From Acetivibrio straminisolvens JCM 21531 (GTDB lineage: Bacteria > Bacillota > Clostridia > Acetivibrionales > Acetivibrionaceae), in the NCBI RefSeq assembly GCF_000521465.1, contig NZ_BAVR01000016.1:1-61486 (forward strand): DNA of 61,486 bases. The letters are read 5' to 3'. The translations under genes and the position numbers were made by a program. The notes under the pieces were generated by a model that saw only the letters and a list, made by a program, of their open reading frames with translations, was not told where the DNA came from and ran no database searches. How positions within the stretch are numbered: position 1 is the first letter of the stretch; each line of letters begins with the position of its first letter. This document shows, piece by piece, positions 10,301-19,545 of the stretch.

Positions 10301-12199
10301 TTCTACATTGTTTGCTCTGTCGAAATCAGAGTCGTAAGGAACGGTAAAATCATTTCCGTAATATGTTACGCTGCCGTTTGGAGACGTAACTTTTAAGTCT
10401 AGATCGTTTACAAGTGTGGCAGCATTTTGTACGGCTGCAGGATAGTCCGACCAAACCAAGGTGATTTTTAATGGGGTATCGGTTCTTGTGCACGATATGG
10501 TGTAAGTAGATTTTTCATTTTGTGACAAGGAATCGGTGTCATTTATAATTTGAGTTCCAAACATCGAATTATACAGGCTTATTTTTCCCCAGCCCTTGTC
10601 TTGACTATAACCTTCATCGTCCAAAGCACCGTTAATGACTAAAGCCTTCAGGAGAGCAGCACTTGGCGTAATATTATAATTTTTCATGATGTATTCCCGG
10701 ATTACCGCAACAGACCCGGAAGCAATGGGAGTTGCCATAGACGTACCGTTCATAAAATGATAATTTGAGTTGCCGGGATAGATTTGGCGGGTCTGCAGTA
10801 GTTCGGGGAATATTAAAGACGACATTGTTGAAGCAATATATGTACCCGGTGCCACAACATCAGGTTTGATTCTTCCGTCCTGGCATCCCCGGCTTGAGAA
10901 AAAAGCTGTTTCACCAGGGTCATCGGCGATGTTTTGACCGTAAAGCAAATTCGTATAGGGTCTGAAATTTTCCGTTGCACCGACAGTAAGACAGTTCTTT
11001 GCCGTAGCCGGTGATCCTACGGTACATTCATCCGGTCCGTTATTTCCGGCAGATACTACTACAAGCATATCTTTATGGGACCAGACAAAGCTGTCCAAAT
11101 CGGCGCTGTCCGAGGCATAGGTGCCTTGGGAGTTTTTCCCCCAGGAGTTATTGTGAATTCTTACTCCATTATCATAAGCTTCTTGTAATAAGCTATAAAA
11201 AGAATTCATACGGATTGAGCCGTCATAAGCGCCTATTTTTTGAATAAAAAGGTTTGCTTTGGGAGCCATACCCTTTATCTTTCCATTGGACATTTCTCCG
11301 CTGCCGGCAATGGATCCTGCAACATGGGTGCCGTGTCCATTCTCGTCAAATCCGGTATTATTTACCCAGTCAATTATTTTGAGTACTCTTTCCTTGAAAT
11401 CTTTATGAATTGTGCCGTATTTGATGCCTTGGATTCCGTTGTCAAGTCCGGTATCGGCAATTCCTACAATTTGCCCTTCTCCTTCATATCCGAAAGTAGA
11501 AGCTATTTCGGATTGTATAATGCCTGAAGCTTTATCGTTAAGGATCTTGTACTCAGGTACTTCCTCTATGAATTTGACGGATTTCAGTTGGGCTAGTTCT
11601 TCAATTTTATCTGCCGGTATTTTTGCATAAATGTTGTTCCCGTTGAAGTATACACCGGAAGAACCCAAGTTTTCAATTTCACCGGCCAGATTGTTGTCAT
11701 CAAATCCAAAAGTGCTTATTCTGACCTCCAATTCCAAAGGGGCGGTATCAATTCCTGTTAGTGATTTTATGCCCTTTTTTCCTGAGATTTTTGACTTTAA
11801 TGCGGGATCAATCTTGTATTCGTTTTCGTATACGAGAACATCTACAACGTGGGTAATGTCTCTTACCTTTTCTGCAGTATCGGATGTCATGTAGCAAAGA
11901 TACGAATATTCAGGTGTGTAATCTATAAATTTTACACCAAGTTCCATTACGTCATTCTTCATTTCATCGGTTATAGGTCCGTTGAAAGATACAATATAGG
12001 GTTTTTCCTCATTTGAAGAATATCTTTTTGACATCAGCATGAGAGACCTTTTGCGCGGCTCCAATGTTGCGGCTTTCAGATGAATTTTTTGGCCTATGCC
12101 TGAGGTATTATCTGCCGCTGAGACATTTATGCCTGTAAAAACGGCTGATAAAACAATCAAGACCGAAAGCATATAAGCCAAAAGTTTTTTGAATTTCAT
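7335..12199 (-). CDS. Secreted subtilase - FN3 x2 - Kelch x12 - cohesin-like - dockerin fusion (frameshift repaired)
   Basis: Adding one base at 9684 fuses an S8 protease frame with a Kelch frame that has neither ribosome site nor signal peptide; the junction then reads as a normal Kelch linker (NSMNSERMYFGALAS). About 1,621 residues. Order: signal peptide 1-29; N-terminal prodomain-like region to ~225; subtilase with Asp in IADTGLDN, His in NGHGTHVAGS and Ser in NGTSMATP; two fibronectin III domains (~680-840); twelve Kelch repeats each with GKIYxxGG; a cohesin-like domain (~1405-1550); and a type I-like dockerin with GDVNGDG and GDVDASGD loops. The start follows aaaggagg. Presumably exported and attached to a cellulosome or other cohesin partner. 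The two halves could instead be separate genes, but the sequence argues against it. Confidence 0.75.
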
Positions 12200-12431
12200 A
12201 AATCAAAGCCTCCTTTGTATTTTTTAGCGATAGTTTCGGATATACATAATTTCTTGCGATTATCGATTATATACTAAAAGAGGCTTTGAGAGTATGAAAA
12301 TTTGTGAAAAATTCGTGAAAAATAAGAGTGGAAGCTAAATTGCACACAATATTTAACATATATTTTACAAAGTGGCGGGTTAAAATATGATATAATTTTT
12401 TTGATTTTGATGAAAAGGGAATGGGTGAAAT

Positions 12432-14173
12432 ATGGATTTATTTAGTTTTTTAGAGCTAATAGGCGGGTTGTCGTTGTTCCTCTTTGGTATGAACATAATG
12501 GGAACAGGTCTTGAAAAAAGTGCAGGCAACAAGCTAAAGAGTTTGCTCGAGCGTTTGACATCAAACAAGCTAAACGGTTTTTTGATGGGTTTGGCTGTGA
12601 CTGCATCATACAAAGCTCTTCGGCAACTACAGTTATGGTGGTGGGATTTGTAAACTCCGGCATAATGACTTTGAAGCAAGCGATACATGTTATCATGGGG
12701 GCAAATGTGGGTACAACAGTTACAGCATGGATTTTGAGCCTGACAGGGATTGAAGGCAGCAATTTTTTTGTAAAATTGCTAAAACCCTCTTCTTTTACGC
12801 CCGTGCTTGCCCTGATTGGAATTATCTATTACTTGTTTGTTAAAAATGAAAAGAAAAAAGATATTGGCTTGATATTGCTTGGATTCGCTACACTTATTTA
12901 TGGTATGGAGGGCATGTCGGCAGCGGTTCGGCCGTTGGGAGAAATAGAAGAGTTTCGCAATATACTGTTGATTTTCTCGAACCCTGTACTGGGAGTGCTG
13001 CTTGGTGCTCTTGTGACAAGTATAATCCAAAGCTCATCTGCCTCAGTGGGTATTTTGCAGGCCTTGTCTGCTACGGGGCATGTTACAATGGGAACAGCGA
13101 TACCTATAATAATGGGACAGAATATCGGTACCTGTGTTACGGCATTAATTTCATCAGTCGGTACGAATAAAAATGCCCGTCGTGCGGCGCTGGTGCACCT
13201 CTATTTCAATCTTATAGGTACAGTGGTTTTCCTTGTGCTATTGACTATATTAAAAGCAATATTCAATTTTGCATTTCTTGATTGGACTGCAAATCATATA
13301 CTCATAGCAATTGCCCATTCGATATTCAATATTTTCTGTACAGCTATGCTGCTTCCTTTTAGCGGTCTGCTTGAAAAGCTGGCATACAAGACTATAAAAG
13401 AAGACAATAAAAAGGATAAGGTGTCGCTTCTCGATCCTCGTTTGATTTCAACTCCCGCAATAGCTATCAACCGCAGCAGGGAGATTGCGAAGGAAATGGC
13501 CTATGCTTCAATGAATGCTATAAAGCAGGCAGTTGCATTGGTTAACAATTATGACGAAAAAGAAGCACAAAATGTAAAGGATGCAGAACAGCAAACAGAT
13601 AGATATGAAGATGCTTTGGGGACCTATCTTGTTAAATTGTCCAGTCAGAACTTGTCGGCCCAGGACAGTACGGAATCCGCCAAACTGCTTTTTTTGATTG
13701 GTGAGTTTGAGCGTATTGCGGATTATGCATTGGAGATTGTGGATTCCGCCCGGGAGATGTATGATAAAAAAATGCAGTTTTCCGAATCGGCAAAAAGGGA
13801 GCTTGGTGTTATGATGTCAGCGGTGGAAGAAGCGGTTGAGATTGCTGTCAAGGCATTTGACAGAAATGACATTCTACTTGCAGCAAAGGTGGATCCCCTT
13901 GAAGAAGTAATTGACGAGCTTAAGAATGCGATGAAAAAGAAACATATTAAAAGATTGCAGAGCAACAAGTGTACAATTGAGATGGGATTTGTGTATTCCG
14001 ATTTGATAACTGTATTGGAGCGTATATCAGACCATTGCTCCAATATTGCGGAATGTGTGATAGAAATGTCTCATGATAGCATGAATATGCACAGTTATCT
14101 GTATAAAGTAAAGCATGAGCCAATAATGAATTTCTTAAACAGTTCAAAGAGTATTCTGCGAAATATGCTATAA
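12432..14173 (+). CDS. Na+/phosphate cotransporter family protein (NptA/PhoU-like; frameshift repaired)
   Basis: Adding one A at 12605 gives a 580-residue protein. The N-terminal half carries two Na_Pi_cotrans repeats with the QSSSATTVMVVGFVN and IIQSSSASVGILQALS signatures and several membrane helices, which in this family import phosphate with sodium. Residues ~360-570 form a PhoU-like helical domain (YEDALGTYLVKLSSQNLS, ISDHCSNIAECVIEM). Start ATG follows gggaatgggtg. It is divergently arranged from the subtilase gene and ends before a terminator at 14234. A soluble PhoU tail fused to the transporter is common in Firmicutes. Confidence 0.88.
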
Positions 14174-14233
14174 GCATAGATTAGCAAAATATTTCTATTG
14201 TCAGTAATTTAATAAAGTAACAAAGATGAACAA

Positions 14234-14275
14234 AAAGCACTTTACCTGATACTTTAAAGGAAAGTGCTTTTTACT
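14234..14275 (+). terminator. Terminator of the Na/Pi cotransporter gene
   Basis: Arms aaaagcacttt and aaagtgctttt flank a ~16-base loop, giving an 11-bp stem ending in T residues. The A/T tracts make it potentially bidirectional. Confidence 0.8.
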
Positions 14276-14321
14276 ATTACATTGTCTTATAATATAGAAT
14301 GACAACATTTAGTAAAATTAA

Positions 14322-14350
14322 TTGTAATGTAAAGAAAAATATAGTAGAAT
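14322..14350 (+). promoter_or_regulatory. Candidate promoter of man26
   Basis: TTGTAA (14322-14327), 17-base spacer, TAGAAT (14345-14350). The spacer segment aagaaaaatatag recurs exactly in the celT upstream promoter at 16454-16482. Confidence 0.5.
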
Positions 14351-14529
14351 AAATATAAAGGGAAAAACGTGTTATTCCATATCTATGCGGTTCTATACAT
14401 CTACACAGTTCTATATGCCGAAATGTCTATATTTCTTATTGTAGTTCTATTTTATCACATTACAATAATGTTACAACTGAATTACAATTTACATTAATAA
14501 TATAACATTTTTCAGAAAGGAGAATATTT

Positions 14530-16304
14530 ATGAGAATGAAGACTTCTATGAAAGCTTTCTTGGCAATGATGCTTGCAGTTGTCATACCTATAACATCGTG
14601 CATCTTTATGACAAATGCAGTGTCTGCGGATGGGGACAAGTATGAGTTTGAAGACGGTATCCATAACGGAGCCCAGATTTATACCGACTATGTGGGTAAA
14701 AATGAGTATGGAGATGTCTTTGACCTTACCGGAAGCACTTGCAGTTTTATTGGACAAAAGGGTACAAGCACATCGGTCAACGTTGAGGTTGACAAGGAAG
14801 GTCTTTACGAAATATTTATCTCATATGTGCAGCCTTATGACAAAATCAAAAAAGTGCAGTACCTGAATGTAAACGGTTCCAATCAGGGTGAGGTAAGCTT
14901 TCCTTTTACTCTTAAATGGAAAGAACTTTCGGCAGGGATTGTTAAGCTCAATGCCGGTACCAATAATATTGAACTTGAAGCCTACTGGGGCTACACCTAT
15001 TTTGATTATCTGGTTGTCAAACCTGCGGATGAAAGCATTGTAGGACTCAAGGTTCCAAAAACATTGGTAAATCCTAACGCTACCAAAGAAGCAAAGGCAC
15101 TCATGAGCTACCTTGTTGATATTTATGGCAAACACATACTTTCAGGACAGCAAGAGCTTTGCGGGTCCCATAACTATCCGGGGTCAGAGGCTGAGTTTAC
15201 ATATATACAGGAAAAGACTGGAAAACTGCCTGCGGTAAGAGGCTTTGACTTTATGAACTACAGAGGAAACGGTCTGATGTGGGACGACCTGTGTGCCGAG
15301 CGTGTTATCGAGTGGTACAATGAAAAAGGAGGAATACCGACAGTTTGCTGGCACTGGTTTTCACCCGGGGATATCGGAAAGAAAGCGGACAACAGTTTTT
15401 ATACCGAGAGCACAACTTTCAGCATATCAAAGGCTTTAACTCCGGGAACGGAAGAAAATATTGCACTGCTCAATGATATCGATACCATGGCCAAAAAGCT
15501 AAAGCAGGTTCAAGATGCCGGGGTTCCTATACTGTTCAGACCGCTCCACGAAGCGGAAGGCGGATGGTTCTGGTGGGGAGCTGAAGGTCCGGAACCTTGT
15601 GTGAAGCTTTATAGGCTTCTCTATGACAAGTTTACCAACGAATATGGTTTGAACAATCTTATCTGGATTTGGACTTCGTATACTTATGAGACTTCAGCGG
15701 CATGGTATCCGGGGGACGATGTGGTGGATATCGTCGGTTACGACAAATACAATGCCAAGGACGGAAAGCCTAATGGAAGTGCAATTTCATCCACATTCTA
15801 CACCTGGTGAAGCTCACTGGCGGCAAAAAACTGGTTGCAATGAGCGAGAATGATACAATTCCGAGAGTTTCAAATCTCATAAATGAAAGAGCCGGATGGC
15901 TGTATTTCTGCCCATGGTACGGCTGGTGGCTTACAGGAGAACAGAACAATCCTGTTGACTGGTTGATAGAAATGTATCAGAGCGATTACTGCATAACTTT
16001 GGATGAGCTTCCGGATCTAAAAGCGTATCCTATATCAGATTATGATGATCCGACGCCAAATCCGTCTCCCACAACCACAATGTGGCCGGAATTCTTATAT
16101 GGGGATTTGAACGGAGACAAGAAAGTTAATTCAACCGACCTGTCCTACATGAAAAGGTATATCCTTAAAATAACTCCTTCACTTGGTCTTCCGGAGAGAG
16201 TAGCAGACCTAAATCAAGATAGCAGGGTCAACTCAACCGACTATTCCATATTGCAAAGATACTTACTTCGTATAATACCGAATCTACCCGTTGAATATCA
16301 GTGA
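14530..16304 (+). CDS. man26A: Cellulosomal beta-mannanase, CBM35-GH26-dockerin (frameshift repaired)
   Basis: Endo-beta-1,4-mannanase secreted to the cellulosome. Restoring one T near 15805 joins the catalytic domain and gives ~591 residues. Order: signal peptide (1-~35), CBM35 (~38-165; YEFEDGIHNGAQIY, NNIELEAYWGYTYFDYLVV), GH26 catalytic domain (~180-500) with acid/base Glu in RPLHEAEGGWFWWG and nucleophile Glu in VAMSENDTIP, short Pro/Thr linker, then a type I dockerin with two calcium loops (GDLNGDKKVNSTD, ADLNQDSRVNSTD). Ser-Thr at the recognition positions is typical of type I dockerins in this group. The symbol rests on the match in architecture and length to the A. thermocellus enzyme. 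Start ATG follows aaaggag. Confidence 0.9.
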
Positions 16305-16324
16305 TTAAAATGGAATAAAACTTG

Positions 16325-16363
16325 TGATTGTTGGCCGGTGTCTTAAGATACCGGCTTCTATTT
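16325..16363 (+). terminator. Terminator of man26
   Basis: Stem gccggtgtct / agataccggc (one mismatch) at 16334-16355, followed by ttctattt. The repeat copy begins in that T-rich tail. Confidence 0.7.
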
Positions 16364-16420
16364 GGCCTTTTGGAGTAAAACGAAAGAGGCAAAAGTAAAG
16401 TACCCAATGCAGTGAGCTAT
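16362..16420 (+). repeat. Terminator-linked two-hairpin repeat, copy 2 (diverged)
   Basis: Begins tttggcctttt and keeps gaaagaggcaaaag. Hairpin 1 is retained with a G-T wobble in place of one C-G pair. Hairpin 2 is largely degraded (gtaccc in place of gggac). Confidence 0.65.
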
Positions 16421-16453
16421 CATTTTGAATATTCAATTAGTGAACGAAATCAA

Positions 16454-16482
16454 TTGTATTATGAAGAAAAATATAGTAAGAT
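16454..16482 (+). promoter_or_regulatory. Candidate promoter of celT
   Basis: TTGTAT (16454-16459), 17-base spacer, TAAGAT (16477-16482). The spacer shares aagaaaaatatag with the man26 promoter. A long leader of ~255 bases would follow. Confidence 0.5.
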
Positions 16483-16739
16483 ATTAGTGAAAGGATAAAG
16501 TAGTATATTAAATGATTAAAATACATGAATCGGTTGCAGTAATGCTATTCCTCTAAGAAAATGAAAAATTATTATTAATTCGCCATTAATTCATTGAAAA
16601 AAACGTCTTGCTATATTCTATATCCCACAAATTAAGTCTTTACTTTATCTGTGTTTTAATTATTAGCCCAACTTTATTATATTAGGTTTGAAATAAATAT
16701 TAACATAAAAAATTAAATTTTATAAGAAAGGAAAGGGAT

Positions 16740-18587
16740 ATGATGAAAAAGAAGTTTTTTTCAAAGAAAACGGCGGCTTTTTTAATCAGTCTTGCGATTA
16801 CCGCTGCGGGAATTATTCCTCTCAACATTGTGAATACCGATGCTGCCGGAGAGTACAATTATGCAAAGGCATTGCAGTATTCCATGTTCTTCTATGATGC
16901 GAACATGTGTGGTACCGGTGTTGATGAGAACGGGCTTTTAGACTGGAGAGGTAACTGTCACGTTTATGATGCCAAGCTTCCGCTGGATTCTCAAAACACC
17001 AATATGTCCGATGGCTTCATCAGCAGCAACAGAAGTGTGCTTGACCCCGATGGAGACGGCAAAGTTGATGTATCAGGCGGTTTTCATGATGCCGGTGACC
17101 ATGTAAAGTTTGGTCTCCCTGAGGCTTATGCAGCTTCAACAGTGGGTTGGGGTTACTATGAATTTAGAGAACAGTTCCGTGCAACGGGCCAGCATGCTCA
17201 TGCTGAAATAATTTTAAGATATTTTAATGACTATTTCATGAGATCTACTTTTAGAGATGCATCCGGAAATGTTGTAGCGTTCTGTCATCAGGTAGGTGAC
17301 GGTGATATCGACCATGCATTTTGGGGAGCTCCGGAAAATGACACCATGTTCAGAAGAGGTTGGTTTATTACCAAGGAAAAGCCTGGAACCGATATTATTT
17401 CGGGAACAGCAGCTTCTTTGGCAATAAACTATATGAATTTTAAAGACACAGATCCTCAATATGCCGCAAAAAGTCTTGATTATGCCAAAGCTTTGTTTGA
17501 TTTTGCCGAAAAAAATCCAAAGGGAGTAGTTTCAGGTGCGGATGGTCCGAAAGGCTATTATTCTTCAAGCAAATGGGAGGATGACTACTGCTGGGCTGCT
17601 GCATGGCTCTATTTGGCAACCCAAAATGAGCATTATTTAGATGAGGTGTTTAAATATTTTGATTATTATGCTCCGCCGGGATGGATACATTGCTGGAATG
17701 ACATGTGGTCAGGTACAGCATGTATTTTGGCAGAAATAGACGATTTATATGACAAAAACAGTCAGAATTTCGAAGACAGATATAAGAGGGCTTCAAATAA
17801 AAACCCGGGTGAGCAGATTGATTTCTGGAGGCCTATACAGCAATTGCTTGACAAATGGCTTCCGGGAGGGGGCATTACAATTACACCGGGCGGATATACG
17901 TTCCTCAATCAATGGGGTTCCGCAAGATACAATACTGCAGCACAGCTGATAGCTCTTGTTTATGACAAACATCATGGGGATACACCATCAAAATATGGTA
18001 ATTGGGCAAGGTCGCAAATGGATTACCTGTTGGGTAAAAACCCAATAAATCGTTGTTATGTTGTGGGCTATAGCAGTAATTCAGTCAAGTACCCTCACCA
18101 TAGAGCTGCTTCCGGCTTAAGTGATGCCAATGATCCTTCTCCGCATAAACATGTATTGTACGGTGCACTTGTTGGCGGACCTGATTCGGGAGATCAGCAT
18201 GTAGATGTTACAAGCGATTATATATACAATGAAGTTGCTATTGACTATAACGCTGCTTTTGTGGGAGCATGTGCAGGACTGTACAGATTCTTTGGTGACT
18301 CTTCAATGCAGATAGATCCTTCAATGCCTTCACCAAATGTACCTGTGCCGACACCATCACCTACACCTACTCCTGTTACGGAGTTTGTATATGGGGATTT
18401 GAATGGTGACGGGAAAGTAAATTCCACAGACTATACTATGATGAAGAGATATTTAACGAAAAGTATTTCAGAGTTTAATACTTCCCCGGAAGCTGCTGAC
18501 CTGAATAGAGACGGTAAAATAAACTCAACAGACTTCTCTATATTAAAGAGATATTTGCTCCAGAGCATACCGTCACTACCTATATAA
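16740..18587 (+). CDS. celT: Cellulosomal endoglucanase, GH9-dockerin
   Basis: Secreted cellulase of 615 residues. A signal peptide (to about AGEYNYA) leads directly into a GH9 catalytic domain (~38-520), without the Ig-like or CBM3c modules often attached to GH9. Catalytic signatures are all present: DAGDHVKFGLPEAY with the two Asp residues, YPHHRAASGLS, and GALVGGPDSGDQ followed by DYIYNEVAIDYNAAF with the proton-donor Glu. A Pro/Thr linker (VPTPSPTPTPV) leads to a type I dockerin with two NSTD loops. Start ATG follows gaaaggaaaggg. GH9 plus dockerin only matches CelT, hence the symbol. It follows man26 in the same orientation but has its own terminator-promoter boundary. Confidence 0.9.
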   Translation: MMKKKFFSKKTAAFLISLAITAAGIIPLNIVNTDAAGEYNYAKALQYSMFFYDANMCGTGVDENGLLDWRGNCHVYDAKLPLDSQNTNMSDGFISSNRSVLDPDGDGKVDVSGGFHDAGDHVKFGLPEAYAASTVGWGYYEFREQFRATGQHAHAEIILRYFNDYFMRSTFRDASGNVVAFCHQVGDGDIDHAFWGAPENDTMFRRGWFITKEKPGTDIISGTAASLAINYMNFKDTDPQYAAKSLDYAKALFDFAEKNPKGVVSGADGPKGYYSSSKWEDDYCWAAAWLYLATQNEHYLDEVFKYFDYYAPPGWIHCWNDMWSGTACILAEIDDLYDKNSQNFEDRYKRASNKNPGEQIDFWRPIQQLLDKWLPGGGITITPGGYTFLNQWGSARYNTAAQLIALVYDKHHGDTPSKYGNWARSQMDYLLGKNPINRCYVVGYSSNSVKYPHHRAASGLSDANDPSPHKHVLYGALVGGPDSGDQHVDVTSDYIYNEVAIDYNAAFVGACAGLYRFFGDSSMQIDPSMPSPNVPVPTPSPTPTPVTEFVYGDLNGDGKVNSTDYTMMKRYLTKSISEFNTSPEAADLNRDGKINSTDFSILKRYLLQSIPSLPI

Positions 18588-18643
18588 ACCAAAATAATTA
18601 AAGGGATTGAAATTTGCACTAAAAATTTTGATATTTACAAAAT

Positions 18644-18676
18644 AAAACGGGTGGCCGTGTAGCTGCCCGTTTTTAT
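18644..18676 (+). terminator. Terminator of celT
   Basis: aaaacgggtggc / gctgcccgttttt forms a GC-rich stem with a 6-base loop and a T tract, about 55 bases after the celT stop. Confidence 0.8.
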
Positions 18677-18850
18677 GTGTACTTATGGATTATACATTAT
18701 AGTTTATGCTTGATGTTTTTTAAAAAATAGTTTAATCTTAAGAAAATTTTAATGAATTTATGAAAGATTTTGTAAGGTTTGCCTGCTATGCTATAAATAA
18801 AAAAGGCAGGTGATATAAGATGTATGAAAAAGTAATGGGGGCCGGTACAT

Positions 18851-19545
18851 ATGGAGAAATTCAGTATTCTGGTATGCGATGATGACAAGGTATAGTGGAT
18901 GCGCTGGAAATTTACTTAAAACAGGAGGGCTACGATGTTGTTAAAGCATATACGGGAAAGCAGGCGTTGAAAACCTTGGAGGAAGAAAAAATTCATCTGG
19001 TTATAATGGATGTGATGATGCCGGAATTGGATGGCCTGTCTGCAACTATAAAAATCCGGGAAGAACTGAATATCCCAATAATAATTCTGTCTGCAAAATC
19101 TGAGGATACGGACAAGATCATAGGACTTAACTTCGGTGCGGACGATTATGTGACAAAGCCGTTCAATCCATTGGAGCTTATGGCAAGAGTAAAGTCTCAG
19201 CTTCGGAGATATACTCGGCTCGGAGGCGCGGAGCGAAAAAGCGGGGTGTTGAAAAACGGAGGATTGGAGCTTGATACTGAAACAAAAGAGTTGAGGGTTG
19301 ACGGAGAATTGGTGAAGCTGACGGCGACGGAATACGGTATTGTGCTGTTTCTTATGAAAAATGCGGGCAAAGTGTTTTCGATAGATCAAATATATGAAAA
19401 TGTATGGAATGAACCTGCCTATTCGTCGGAAAACACTGTTGCCGTTCATATTCGGCGCATAAGGGAAAAGATAGAAATAAATCCCAAAGAACCAAAATAC
19501 TTAAAGGTGGTGTGGGGCATTGGATATAAAATGGAAAGGTATTAA
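18851..19545 (+). CDS. OmpR/PhoB-family response regulator (frameshift repaired)
   Basis: One base is missing at about 18890, right after the acidic pocket. With it restored, the protein starts MEKFSILVCDDDK and is ~231 residues. Receiver domain (1-~118): phosphoacceptor Asp in VIMDVMMPELDG, conserved Ser/Thr in ILSAK, Lys in DDYVTKPFNP. Winged-helix DNA-binding domain (~130-231): LTATEYGIVLFLMKNAGKVFS, VAVHIRRIREKIE, VVWGIGYKM. ATG at 18851 follows ggggg. It overlaps the sensor kinase gene, so the two are probably cotranscribed and form a pair. Confidence 0.88.

Larger units (their letters stand above)
14174..14529 (+). other. Gene-free stretch: terminator then man26 promoter region
   Basis: The first part holds the terminator of the phosphate transporter (14234-14275). 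The rest is an AT-rich leader with a sigma-A-like promoter at 14322-14350 and about 180 bases of 5' untranslated sequence. No ORF is convincing. Confidence 0.6.
16305..16739 (+). other. Gene-free stretch between man26 and celT
   Basis: Contains, in order, the man26 terminator, a diverged copy of the dispersed repeat (16362-16420), a promoter candidate (16454-16482) and a long AT-rich leader to celT. No gene seen. Confidence 0.6.
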
